DNA of 64,000 nucleotides from Microbulbifer yueqingensis (GCF_900100355.1 NZ_FNFH01000007.1:1-64000); one strand, 5' to 3'. Positions 1-7,098 are shown, numbered from the stretch's first letter. Numbers and translations are program-made. Notes: generated by a model from the sequence alone, not told the origin.

Positions 1-1
1 A

Positions 2-322
2 GGACAGAGAAGGCTGGAGCCGGGACTGGTGGTACACTCAGATAGGGGTGTGCAGTATCGTGCCCAAGGGTACCAAGACCTGCTCTTGGCGAACCACTGC
101 CGTCCCAGCATGAGCCGCCAGGCCAATTGCTGGGATAATGCCGCAATGGAATCGTTTTTCAGCAGGCTCAAGGTAGAGCTGGTATACGCAGGAAACTTTG
201 AGAGTATCAGCCAAGCGAAATCTGAGGTGTTTGAATACATCGAGGTTTTCTACAATAGGATCCGTAGGCACTCTGCGATTGGGTATGTAAGCCCGGCAGA
301 GTATGAGCGCAGATGCGCGTAG
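2..322 (+). CDS. IS3-family transposase OrfB, C-terminal part (partial at window edge)
   Basis: This is the C-terminal 106 residues of an IS3-type DDE transposase with an integrase (rve) core. The motif HSDRGVQY carries the second catalytic Asp. NAAMESFFSRLK, about 40 residues later, carries the catalytic Glu. The tail FYNRIRRHSAIGYVSPAEYE is the usual OrfB C-terminus. The reading frame is open to the first base, so the gene continues to the left and its first half cannot be judged. The stop lies 6 bases before the inverted-repeat end, as is usual for these elements. No frameshift is seen in the visible part, so the transposase may be intact. Confidence 0.93.
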   Translation, partial: GQRRLEPGLVVHSDRGVQYRAQGYQDLLLANHCRPSMSRQANCWDNAAMESFFSRLKVELVYAGNFESISQAKSEVFEYIEVFYNRIRRHSAIGYVSPAEYERRCA

Positions 323-328
323 TTAGAG

Positions 329-353
329 TGTCTACTTTTTGTGGGTAAGACCA
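329..353 (+). repeat. Right terminal inverted repeat of the IS3-family element
   Basis: A 25-base end sequence immediately follows the transposase stop and finishes with CA. The partner repeat lies outside the window. The next base, 354, is where host or cassette DNA starts. Confidence 0.7.
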
Positions 354-366
354 AGGTGCTAGAGCT

Positions 367-705
367 TTGAGCAAGGATATCGAAATCGAGCTTAAGAAAT
401 TAAGAGGGTTAAGAAAGCTCTGTCATGCTCCATTTGTAGTCATGTTGGTTGCATTCCCATTGGGTTTCGTACTTCCTGAATCAATGGATCTAATTATCAA
501 GATAGTTGGTTTTACTGGTGTGGCTGCTTTTTTTGTTACGTTTTTCTATAGCTTTAAAATCAATAATTTTGTTTGCCCTCGTTGCAATCAGCGATTTCAT
601 CTTAAACGTAGTAATAGCGGCTGGTATAGTTACAATCTTTTTGCTCGGCAATGTCAAAGTTGCGGTCTATTGCTAAACGGGGGCAACGCACATGAACACC
701 TATAA
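367..705 (+). CDS. Hypothetical membrane protein with C-terminal zinc ribbon; first visible cassette gene, possibly 5'-truncated
   Basis: No named family is recognised. About residues 18-35 and 40-62 are two hydrophobic segments (CHAPFVVMLVAFPLGFVL and IIKIVGFTGVAAFFVTFFY). They are followed by two cysteine pairs, CPRC near residue 70 and CQSC near 96, which would form a zinc ribbon on one side of the membrane. The only usable start is TTG at 367, with no good ribosome binding site. The frame is closed by a stop at 346-348 inside the insertion sequence, so the real 5' end may have been removed or replaced by that element. The stop codon lies within the R'' box of the following attC site, which marks the gene as integron cassette cargo. 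Base composition is AT-rich, unlike the chromosome after 5.8 kb. Confidence 0.6.
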   Translation: MSKDIEIELKKLRGLRKLCHAPFVVMLVAFPLGFVLPESMDLIIKIVGFTGVAAFFVTFFYSFKINNFVCPRCNQRFHLKRSNSGWYSYNLFARQCQSCGLLLNGGNAHEHL

Positions 706-747
706 CAAGGCCAAGCACGTGACGAGCGCGTGTTGGCAGCGTTGTGT
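701..747 (+). other. attC site 1 (short, about 47 bases)
   Basis: The site starts with TATAAC over the stop codon of the preceding gene and ends with GTTGTGT. The inner arms pair well: GCCAAGCACG on the left matches the complement of CGTGTTGGC on the right with one unpaired G, the extra-helical base expected in the L box. R'' and R' also pair (ATAAC with GTTGT). This is the cleanest small attC in the array. GTTGTGT departs from the GTTRRRY consensus at one position. Confidence 0.8.
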
Positions 748-791
748 GATGATCATACGTTCAGTAATTCACTAGAAATTCGAGGAAATCA

Positions 792-1580
792 GTGAAAATC
801 TTTATAAGCTTGATTGCTATGTTGGTTTCAGTCTTAGGTTTCGCTGAATCAGATACAAAATTTCGTAAGGTGAAATTAGGTGAAGGGGCATTTTTCCTAA
901 CCGCAATCGAGGAAAACAGCACTAACATTGGTGTTCTCAAAGAGGGTGGGAAGTTAATTCTCATCGACCCCGCGCCGGGAGAAGATAAACTTCAAGAATT
1001 AGAGCAATTAATTCAAGATGAATATAGAGTAAAGGATCTATATGTTCTAAATACACATGGGCATGGTGATCACTCCGGTGGTAATGAGTACTTTCTTAAC
1101 AGGGGAGCTAAATTAAATAAATTTAATTTTGAGTCCCTGAAGAAATACCGGGTAGTTTCTCATAGTCCAAATGACCTGATATTTTATCACATGAAAAGCA
1201 ATAGCATTTTTGTGGGTGATATATTCGATGCAAATTGGCACCCTACATTTTACGCTGGTGGCGTAGATGGGTTTGTAGATGCAATGGATTCAATTTTGCG
1301 TATCGGCGGTGAAGGTAGCTTGATAGTCCCAGGCCATGGAAGACCCGTTGGTAAGAGTATCCTGGAGGAGTATAAAAAGAATACGCTAAGTTGGTTGGGT
1401 CGCGTCGATGACCTTAGAAAGAAAAATATGACTATCGATGAAATGCTCTTAGATAAGGAATTGCGTAATATTCTAGAGCGCTTTAATTTTGAAAAACGCT
1501 CTCCGTTTTTGCCTAAGAAAGCTGAAAGAAGATTTGTGGAACGTTCTATCGCTATTTTGGATAGATCAGGAGGCACATAA
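792..1580 (+). CDS. Exported metallo-beta-lactamase-fold hydrolase (integron cassette)
   Basis: This 262-residue protein starts at GTG 792 with GAGGA ten bases upstream. It opens with a signal peptide (MKIFISLIAMLVSVLGFA), so it is probably periplasmic. The fold is shown by HGHGDHSGG at about residues 89-97, the zinc-binding signature of the superfamily. Further on are FVGDIFD (Asp ligand, about 139) and VPGHGRP (last His ligand, about 178). A clear His in the middle loop, present in true class B beta-lactamases, is not evident. Beta-lactam hydrolysis therefore should not be assumed; relatives act on thioesters, lactones and other esters. The gene is AT-rich, lies alone between attC sites 1 and 2, and its stop codon is part of attC 2. 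Confidence 0.85.
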   Translation: MKIFISLIAMLVSVLGFAESDTKFRKVKLGEGAFFLTAIEENSTNIGVLKEGGKLILIDPAPGEDKLQELEQLIQDEYRVKDLYVLNTHGHGDHSGGNEYFLNRGAKLNKFNFESLKKYRVVSHSPNDLIFYHMKSNSIFVGDIFDANWHPTFYAGGVDGFVDAMDSILRIGGEGSLIVPGHGRPVGKSILEEYKKNTLSWLGRVDDLRKKNMTIDEMLLDKELRNILERFNFEKRSPFLPKKAERRFVERSIAILDRSGGT

Positions 1581-1685
1581 CAAAGCGTTGAAGCACGACC
1601 TCCAAAGCTGCACACCTTTTGTGGTCGGTACGCTTATACCACAAAAGCCACCCAATTTTGACCACAGCTGAATCCGACGTTAGGT
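1576..1685 (+). other. attC site 2
   Basis: CATAAC overlaps the stop codon of the hydrolase and the site closes with GTTAGGT, an exact GTTRRRY. The inner variable part folds on itself: CTTTTGTGGT near 1615 pairs with ACCACAAAAG near 1648. The L-box arms match only loosely (GTTGAAGC against GCTGAATCC), so this is an attC with diverged inner boxes. Confidence 0.75.
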
Positions 1686-1760
1686 TTCTGAAGTTATTGG
1701 ATAGATGGTGGTGAATTATACGGGAAATCGTCGGAACCAAAGTAATCTTGAAGGCGACTC

Positions 1761-2750
1761 ATGAAAGCGATTGTATATACAAAATACGGATCACCGGATG
1801 TTCTTCAGGTCAAAGAAGTTGAGAAACCTACACCCAAGGACGATGAAGTCTTGATAAAAGTTCATGCTGCAGAGGTGACGAAGGCTGACTGTGAAATGCG
1901 AAGTTTCAATTTTCAAGTGAAATGGTTTTGGCTGCCTTTGCGAGTTGCTTTGGGATTAATAAAGCCAAAGAAACGGGTTTTGGGAGGATATTTTGCGGGG
2001 CAAGTGGAATCCGTCGGCAAAGACGTTTCAAAATTTGAGATGGGAGATCACGTTTTTGGGACTGCCAAACTTCGGTTGGGCGCACATGGCGAATATGTGT
2101 GCCTGCCAGCCAGCTACACGCTTGTTGCGAAACCGCACAATGTGAGCTTTGAAGAGGCGGCAGCAGTACCTCTGGGCGGACTGAATGCACTTCACTTTTT
2201 GAGAAAAGCGAATATCCAAAAGGGAGAAAAAGTTTTGGTAAATGGTGCAGGTGGAAGCATCGGTACTTTCGGGGTACAGATTGCCAAAGCAATGGGGGCC
2301 GAGGTGACGGCAGTTGACAGCACCAACAAAGAGAAAATGTTACGCCTGATCGGAGCTGATTATTTCTTCGACTATACCAAAGAAGACTTCACAAAAAGTG
2401 GCCAAACCTATGACGTGATTTTTAGCATGGTTGCCAAAAGTTCCTATTCCGAATGCATGAAAGTACTCAAGCCCCAGGGACGCTATCTGCTGGCAAATCC
2501 ACGTATGTCCGACATGCTGAGATCTGTCATGACGTCCAAGTTTACTGATAAGGAAGTGATTTTTGTTTTTGCCGGAGAAACAGAGGAAGAACTGCTCACA
2601 CTGAAGGAAATGATTGAAGCGGGCAAGATCAAATCAATTGTCGATACAATATATTCGTTTGAGCAAGCTGCCGAAGCTCATCGAAGAGTAGAGACTGAAC
2701 AAAGGTCGGGGGCAGTTGTAATCTCTGCGGGACATAACAGCAAAACCTAA
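1761..2750 (+). CDS. Zinc-independent MDR dehydrogenase / quinone oxidoreductase family (integron cassette)
   Basis: This 329-residue protein belongs to the medium-chain dehydrogenase/reductase superfamily, quinone-oxidoreductase side, and should use NAD(P)H. The N-terminal GroES-like domain begins MKAIVYTKYGSPDVLQVKEV. The Rossmann domain shows VNGAGGSIGTFGVQIAKAMGA at about residues 160-180, with the AxGxxG-type nucleotide-binding turn. No catalytic-zinc Cys/His set is seen, which fits a quinone or enone reductase rather than an alcohol dehydrogenase. The substrate cannot be told. The length is normal and the frame intact, so it is likely functional cargo. It starts at ATG 1761, 76 bases after attC 2. 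Confidence 0.88.
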   Translation: MKAIVYTKYGSPDVLQVKEVEKPTPKDDEVLIKVHAAEVTKADCEMRSFNFQVKWFWLPLRVALGLIKPKKRVLGGYFAGQVESVGKDVSKFEMGDHVFGTAKLRLGAHGEYVCLPASYTLVAKPHNVSFEEAAAVPLGGLNALHFLRKANIQKGEKVLVNGAGGSIGTFGVQIAKAMGAEVTAVDSTNKEKMLRLIGADYFFDYTKEDFTKSGQTYDVIFSMVAKSSYSECMKVLKPQGRYLLANPRMSDMLRSVMTSKFTDKEVIFVFAGETEEELLTLKEMIEAGKIKSIVDTIYSFEQAAEAHRRVETEQRSGAVVISAGHNSKT

Positions 2751-2835
2751 CAAGGTCCTTAACGTGATTTCCAAAAAACGGGCTTCCACTTAATTCCAGC
2801 GTCTTTTCGGAAACAAGTGAGCTTGTGCGTTAACT
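2746..2835 (+). other. Probable attC site 3 (weak)
   Basis: CCTAAC overlaps the stop codon of the dehydrogenase. GTTAACT at 2829-2835 is a near match to the closing box. The L-box arms do not pair convincingly. The call rests mainly on position, between two cassette-like genes, and on the AAC-at-stop arrangement shared with the other sites. Confidence 0.5.
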
Positions 2836-2859
2836 CTTACCGCTAATGGAGTCTTTTTT

Positions 2860-3363
2860 GTGTTGCGAGTATTATCTTTGATAATTTTGGCAGCGATAAG
2901 CGCCTCCGCATTCAGTGATGAGCCGCTTCGACCTCCTGAAGAAAAAAGGGTCTGTGATCTTTGGATCAATTATTGCGCATATTTGCATCCTAAAAGGAAT
3001 GCCGTCCTTTATAAAATTGATGGTGCTTTTAATAAAAAGGAGCTTTATGAGGTCCCTGGCTGGCATCGTTCAGTATTTATCTCCTTTGATGGAAAGTACT
3101 TTATTTCTGGCTATGACGGTCTGAATTTAGTGCCGCTTAACGTAACAGAAGATGAGGTAATGATTACTATCTATAAAAATGGGATTGAACACAAAAAAAT
3201 TACACTTGGGCAAATGGTCAGAGATCTAAAAAAATTGAAGAAAACAACATCGCATTACGAGTGGGGCTCGATTGAAGCTGTAAATGATAAATTGATGTAT
3301 ATTGATACCGTAGATGGTAAGGCTGTAGTAGATTTAGATACTGGCGAGGTGGAGCACTACTGA
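2860..3363 (+). CDS. Exported protein of unknown function (integron cassette)
   Basis: This 167-residue protein is not recognised. It starts at GTG 2860 with GGAG nine bases upstream and has a clear signal peptide (LRVLSLIILAAISASAFS), so it should be exported. The mature part is rich in aromatic and charged residues (WINYCAYLHPKRNAVLYK, SFDGKYFISGYDG) and ends VVDLDTGEVEHY. It holds two Cys near residues 32 and 39 that could form a disulfide in the periplasm. Repeated short strands suggest a beta-rich fold, but no family can be named. It is AT-rich and lies between attC-like sites. Confidence 0.6.
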   Translation: MLRVLSLIILAAISASAFSDEPLRPPEEKRVCDLWINYCAYLHPKRNAVLYKIDGAFNKKELYEVPGWHRSVFISFDGKYFISGYDGLNLVPLNVTEDEVMITIYKNGIEHKKITLGQMVRDLKKLKKTTSHYEWGSIEAVNDKLMYIDTVDGKAVVDLDTGEVEHY

Positions 3364-3504
3364 GTTAGCAAAGCCAGGCAGCATGCTCCGGGCTTGGGCC
3401 CTCCGCGGGACAGCTTACCTTGTGCACATTTTGCGTGGTCGCTACGTTCCCATTTTCGCGCAAAACGCGCACAAGATAAACCGCTCCTGCGTGCGGGGTT
3501 ATTT
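3364..3504 (+). other. attC site 4
   Basis: The site begins GTTAGC directly after the stop codon and ends GTTATTT. It holds a long imperfect hairpin: CTTGTGCACATTTTGCG at 3419-3435 pairs with CGCAAAACGCGCACAAG at 3459-3475. The left part (GGCAGCATGCTCCGGG) resembles the same region of site 5 (AAGCAGCCTGCTCCGG), which points to a common attC family within this array. Confidence 0.75.
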
Positions 3505-3526
3505 GCAATATGAAAAGGAAGATAAG

Positions 3527-3997
3527 ATGAATAAGATATTTTTGTTTGTAGTTGCGGTACTGTTGTCTGCTGCGTCGTCGGCAAAAGAATCAGAATTTGA
3601 CGCCGAAAAATTTGCGAATGAATACTTTCAGGCTTTTGTAGCCACTCAAACACCAGATGCTAAACCAGAAGATATTGAAAACTATCTATCTTTGCTAAAG
3701 GATGATGTAGGGAGTCAACATATACCTTTCGATACCGATGACTCTCGAAAGCCAGACGGAAAAGCTAGGATGCGCAAAGGCATGACGTACTATTTAGGCT
3801 CCCATGACAAGTATAAAGCTGAGCTTCTTGATGTCGTCACATTTGGCAAGAATGGCATGGCAATCCGCTACGCGCAGGAGGCTAGCGGTTTTCATCCCGA
3901 CAGCGGTAAATACAACAGTTACAGCAATCAGTTGTTAGTCGTCCTGGAGGTAGAGGAGGGCAAAGTTGGTGTCATACGTATTTACAATGTCCAGTAG
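3527..3997 (+). CDS. Exported NTF2/SnoaL-like protein (integron cassette)
   Basis: The chosen start is ATG 3527, because it gives a proper signal peptide (MNKIFLFVVAVLLSAASSA) and has AGGAAG upstream. The open frame runs back into attC 4, but that part is not coding. The mature protein is about 137 residues, with an N-terminal helix (AEKFANEYFQAFVA) followed by strands (AIRYAQEASGFHP, NQLLVVLEVEEGKVGVIRIYN). This layout is typical of the NTF2-like/SnoaL cone fold. Members of that fold bind small hydrophobic ligands or act as isomerases; no catalytic residues can be assigned here. The assignment is by pattern, not by a clear motif. Confidence 0.65.
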   Translation: MNKIFLFVVAVLLSAASSAKESEFDAEKFANEYFQAFVATQTPDAKPEDIENYLSLLKDDVGSQHIPFDTDDSRKPDGKARMRKGMTYYLGSHDKYKAELLDVVTFGKNGMAIRYAQEASGFHPDSGKYNSYSNQLLVVLEVEEGKVGVIRIYNVQ

Positions 3998-4003
3998 ACC
4001 GCA

Positions 4004-4146
4004 CATAACAAGCGTAAGCAGCCTGCTCCGGCCCTTCGGGACTCCGTGGGACGCCCAACGCTACGAACGGTCTGTGTGGCTCGCTGCGCTACCAGTTTCG
4101 TACAACCCGTGCTAGGTATTGGACGCCCCCGCTGCGAGCGTTGAAT
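4004..4146 (+). other. attC site 5
   Basis: CATAAC starts seven bases after the stop codon of the preceding gene and GTTGAAT, an exact GTTRRRY, closes the site. The arms AAGCGTAAGCAGC and the complement of GCTGCGAGCG pair with a small bulge, as L boxes should. The inner part is long and palindromic (CCGGCCCTTCGGGA and others). Confidence 0.85.
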
Positions 4147-4174
4147 TGCATTATCACTGTGTAAGAGAAGCACT

Positions 4175-4672
4175 ATGAAAATTAAAATAATGATAGCCAC
4201 TTTTATTATGACATTTTCATCCATTTTATATGCGAATGAGCGGCAAGAGAACGCGCTCGAGGAAATCAATGAAGTAATAGAAGCATTTCGCGTATCAATA
4301 ATAGAAAAGGATGAAGTGAGATTTCAGCGGCTTTTCTATGATAAGTCCATTCCATGGCTGGGAGTGTTGGGTCACAAAAGATCAGGAACACTGCCTAGTC
4401 AACTCGGCGTGGGACCTGGATCGTATGTGCAATTTATTTCATGGATTGTCTCAACGGAAGAAGAGGTTGAAGAAAAATTTTGGGATATCAAAATCCTAAC
4501 TGACAATGAAATTGCTTCAGTGCATTTCAAATATAGTTTGCATATTGATGGCTATAAGAATAATTGGGGAGATGAGGCCTGGCACTTGGTAAAAACAGGA
4601 GATGGGTGGAAAATTAGCTCTGTTGTGTACTCCGTAACAAAGAATCCAGAGCCCCCTCCCGAAAAAATCTAA
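4175..4672 (+). CDS. Exported NTF2/SnoaL-like (DUF4440-type) protein (integron cassette)
   Basis: This 165-residue protein has a signal peptide (MKIKIMIATFIMTFSSILYA). The mature domain opens with a helix typical of the NTF2-like fold (ALEEINEVIEAFRVSIIEKD). After it comes RFQRLFYDKSIPWLGVLG, and it closes with strands EAWHLVKTGDGWKISSVVY, the familiar last strands of DUF4440/SnoaL proteins. Function is unknown; such exported cones often bind small ligands. It starts at ATG 4175 with AAGAGAAG upstream. It is the second exported NTF2-like cassette in a row; the two share fold features but no obvious sequence identity. Confidence 0.68.
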   Translation: MKIKIMIATFIMTFSSILYANERQENALEEINEVIEAFRVSIIEKDEVRFQRLFYDKSIPWLGVLGHKRSGTLPSQLGVGPGSYVQFISWIVSTEEEVEEKFWDIKILTDNEIASVHFKYSLHIDGYKNNWGDEAWHLVKTGDGWKISSVVYSVTKNPEPPPEKI

Positions 4673-4805
4673 CAAGTGCGGCAAAGCGTTCCGGCTTGCA
4701 GGCTTCCACCGGGCAGCTTGTTTTGTGCAATTTATGTGCGGGTGGCTTCACTCCTATTCGCACATATAGAGAAAGAAGCAAGCAGTCGCTGTGGCGGTGT
4801 TATAT
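4668..4805 (+). other. attC site 6
   Basis: TCTAAC overlaps the stop codon and GTTATAT closes the site. The L arms pair well: GCGGCAAAGCG on the left against the complement of CGCTGTGGCGG on the right, with one unpaired base. Inner arms TATGTGCG and CGCACATA, and outer GCTTG/CAAGC, give a long stem. Confidence 0.82.
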
Positions 4806-4826
4806 TTACTACAGAAATGACACACA

Positions 4827-5720
4827 ATGAATGAAGCCCGACGATATTTACATCCGATTTTAGACAGTGCCAGGTGGGCCCGGTATCAGCCACGTGACGA
4901 CGACGTAATTGTCGCGACCTCTTTTAAATCCGGCACCACCTGGATGCAGTTGATCCTGCTCCACCTGCTTTATGGCGTAAAGGATGTGCCGCTCTTGAGG
5001 GATATGGATCACTGGGTGGATTTCCGGGCATTGGAAGAGGGCAAGATGCTCGAGCGGCTGGAAGGCCAGCGATCTCGGAGAATAATCAAGACCCATCTAC
5101 CTTTTGACGCTATACCCTATCACAGAGAAGTAAAGTACATAGTGGTTGACCGGGATCCGCGTGACGTGGGCATGTCACTCTGGAATCACTATCGAAATAT
5201 GAACCTGGGATATGTCAATGATAACCTTCCTTCAGGTGTCAAACCCATTCCTCCATGTCCCGGGGATATTCATACGTTTTTCAGGCGTTGGTTAACTGTT
5301 GGATACTTCGACTGGGAGCAAGAGGGTTTCCCGTTTTGGTCGAATTTAAGGCATGTTCAAACGTGGTTTGATGTACGCGGGCACGATAACGTATTGCACG
5401 TACATTATGGCGATCTCCTTCGGCGACCAGAGTCCGAAATTTCACGGGTGGCCGGTTTTATCGGTGCCGGTGCGGATGCCGACCAAGTGAAGCAGGTTAG
5501 CGAAGTAACTTCTTTCAATCACGTTAAAAGTAACCTGGACGCTTTATTTCCCGGTGGCTATGGGCTATTCAGGGGAGGGGCTGATACCTTTTTCAATAAA
5601 GGTGTAAATGGCCGTTGGAAAGGCGTTCTTACTCGTGATGATTTAGATCTATTTGAGACTGTATCACGCAAGATATTGAGCAGGGAGTGTCGCGAATGGC
5701 TGGCCAGAGGATCCATGTAG
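4827..5720 (+). CDS. Cytosolic-type sulfotransferase (PAPS-dependent), last cassette
   Basis: This 297-residue protein transfers sulfate from 3'-phosphoadenosine-5'-phosphosulfate to a hydroxyl or amine of a small molecule. The 5'-phosphosulfate loop TSFKSGTTWMQ lies at about residues 32-42 and the catalytic His is in IKTHLPFD near 90. The 3'-phosphate site VVDRDPRDVGMSLWNHY is near 110-126 and the C-terminal FNKGVNGRWKGVLT near 256-269. All key elements of the Sulfotransfer_1 family are present and the length is normal. The acceptor is unknown. GC content is higher than in the other cassettes but below the flanking chromosome. It starts at ATG 4827, 22 bases after attC 6. Confidence 0.9.
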   Translation: MNEARRYLHPILDSARWARYQPRDDDVIVATSFKSGTTWMQLILLHLLYGVKDVPLLRDMDHWVDFRALEEGKMLERLEGQRSRRIIKTHLPFDAIPYHREVKYIVVDRDPRDVGMSLWNHYRNMNLGYVNDNLPSGVKPIPPCPGDIHTFFRRWLTVGYFDWEQEGFPFWSNLRHVQTWFDVRGHDNVLHVHYGDLLRRPESEISRVAGFIGAGADADQVKQVSEVTSFNHVKSNLDALFPGGYGLFRGGADTFFNKGVNGRWKGVLTRDDLDLFETVSRKILSRECREWLARGSM

Positions 5721-5796
5721 CAACTTGACATCACCGGGCCAGGTAGTTCGATCGCCAAAATAGACTCCTTGCCGCGGCCCGTTCGCGGCGTTAGCT
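5718..5796 (+). other. Possible degenerate attC site 7 (array edge)
   Basis: The sulfotransferase stop is followed by TAGCAAC, and a GCGTTAGCT box (GTTAGCT) stands at 5790-5796. The inner arms do not pair well, so this may be a decayed attC marking the far end of the array. High-GC chromosomal sequence begins right after it. Confidence 0.4.
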
Positions 5797-5814
5797 ACTC
5801 TCACTCCTTAGATA

Positions 5815-5931
5815 ATGAAACGGGCGCCGCTGGTGATGCTGGCTATGTTGGCCGGTTGTCGGTCAGGGCCCGGTTCTCCCGGCTACTATCTTAAGTCTCC
5901 GCCAAACCCGAATGTCCGGTTGAGGGATTAG
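5815..5931 (+). CDS. Putative small lipoprotein, 38 residues
   Basis: A short open frame from ATG 5815 to TAG 5929-5931 reads as a lipoprotein signal peptide (LVMLAMLAGC, a lipobox at residues 9-15) plus a 23-residue Pro/Gly-rich tail (GSPGYYLKSPPNPNVRLRD). The lipobox and the direct abutment on the next gene argue for coding. There is no strong ribosome binding site and no family is recognised. It lies just outside the cassette array. Confidence 0.4.
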   Translation: MKRAPLVMLAMLAGCRSGPGSPGYYLKSPPNPNVRLRD

Positions 5932-5946
5932 GTGACGAGAGAAACG

Positions 5947-6315
5947 ATGAGCAAGACAGGGCGAGATACCATGGGCTATCCCGACAGGCTACACAAATTC
6001 GAGCAGAATTCCCGCGATCTTTCATCCGCCCAGCCGGCGGTAATGAAGGCGTTTTGGGAGCTGCACAAGGCGGCTGTGAGCGAGGGCGCGCTGGATGCGA
6101 AGACGAAGGAGCTGATCACCCTGGCGATCAGCGTGGCCACTCGCTGCGATGACTGCATTGCGCACCATACGTATGATGCGCTGGAAGCCGGCGCCAGCAG
6201 GGAGGAGATCGCGGATGCATTGGGCGTGGCCATTCTGATGGGCGGTGGGACCAGCGTGGTGTACGCCACCCACGCCATCGAGGCACTCGACCAGTTTTCA
6301 CCGCCTGCAGGTTAA
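5947..6315 (+). CDS. AhpD/carboxymuconolactone decarboxylase-family protein
   Basis: This is a CMD-domain protein of about 122 residues. The redox motif RCDDCIAHHTYDAL sits mid-protein with the CxxC and following His of AhpD-like peroxidases/disulfide reductases. GASREEIADALGVAILMGGG is the second conserved helix pair. It probably acts on peroxides or as a thiol oxidoreductase in the cytoplasm. Three starts are possible: GTG 5932, ATG 5947 and ATG 5971. 5947 was chosen as a middle option; 5971 (MGYPDRLHKF) gives the shortest canonical form. It lies upstream of a transporter gene but with 77 bases between, so co-transcription is uncertain. Confidence 0.85.
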   Translation: MSKTGRDTMGYPDRLHKFEQNSRDLSSAQPAVMKAFWELHKAAVSEGALDAKTKELITLAISVATRCDDCIAHHTYDALEAGASREEIADALGVAILMGGGTSVVYATHAIEALDQFSPPAG

Positions 6316-6392
6316 AAGCAGCCTCAGCAGTGACTGGTGTTGAGGTATTGCTATAGCCCAGAAGCGAAGAATAACCAGTCCCAGGGGTATGG

Positions 6393-6989
6393 ATGACAGA
6401 TAGTTGTGAAGAGCTGGATGCCAGCAGCGCCCGCGAACGCAAGACCCTGATAGCGGTCTTGGCCATTAACGCAGTGATGTTCGTGGCGGAACTTGTGGCC
6501 GGGCTGCTGGCTGAGTCCACCGCGCTGATTGCGGATTCACTCGATATGCTTGCCGATGCCTCTGTCTATGCGATCAGCCTCTATGCCGTGGGGAGGGGCG
6601 CCAGCCTGCAACGTCGGGCGGCGCGGATGAGTGGCGTACTGCAGGTTACCCTTGCGCTGCTGGTATTGCTGGACGTGGTCCGCCGGTTCCTGCTGGGTAG
6701 CGATCCGGCCTGTGGCCTGATGGCAGGTGTGGGCCTGGTGGCGCTGGCAGCCAACATTGCCTGCCTGTTGCTGGTTGCCCGGCACCGCGACGCCGGCGTG
6801 CATATGCGGGCGTCGGTGATTTTTTCCGCGAATGACGTTATCGCCAATCTCGGTGTGATTGCGTCTGCCGGCCTGGTCTGGTGGCTGGACAGCCGTTACC
6901 CGGACCTGGTGATCGGAGTCGTTATCGCCGTTGTGGTCTTCCTGGGAGGTATTCGCATCCTCAGGGAGTCGGCTCGGTCACCCCGGTAG
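6393..6989 (+). CDS. Cation diffusion facilitator-family transporter, transmembrane domain only
   Basis: This 198-residue protein has about six transmembrane segments. ALIADSLDMLADASVY in the second segment carries the metal-binding Asp pair of CDF proteins. VIFSANDVIANLGVIASAG in the fifth has the second pair in altered form (Asn/Asp). It ends right after the last segment (RILRESARSPR), so the cytoplasmic dimer domain of full CDF exporters is missing. It likely exports a divalent metal, but the metal cannot be told from the sequence. It starts at ATG 6393 with AGGGGT upstream. Confidence 0.85.
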   Translation: MTDSCEELDASSARERKTLIAVLAINAVMFVAELVAGLLAESTALIADSLDMLADASVYAISLYAVGRGASLQRRAARMSGVLQVTLALLVLLDVVRRFLLGSDPACGLMAGVGLVALAANIACLLLVARHRDAGVHMRASVIFSANDVIANLGVIASAGLVWWLDSRYPDLVIGVVIAVVVFLGGIRILRESARSPR

Positions 6990-7098
6990 CGGCGTTAGAC
7001 TTCTCTCGCTTCACGCGATGGCGCCCGGCGGCCGCTACAGCGGTCACCATCTGGCGCCCTGGGCTAATATCCCGGGTGTACGATTCGGAGGCAGGTTC

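Larger units (their letters stand above)
1..353 (+). mobile_element. IS3-family insertion sequence, right end only
   Basis: The window opens inside an insertion sequence. It holds the last part of a DDE transposase and, just after its stop codon, a terminal sequence starting TGTCTACTTTTTG and ending AAGACCA. Read from the outside inward this is TGGTCTTACCCAC, the TG...CA form of IS3-family ends. The left end and OrfA lie outside the window, so element length and target duplication cannot be seen. It sits directly upstream of a cassette array and may have cut the first visible cassette gene off from its own start. Confidence 0.85.

Noticed and set aside
2746-2835. Treating attC site 3 as fully certain
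   Set aside because: The L-box arms do not pair and the closing box is off consensus, so it is listed with low confidence only.
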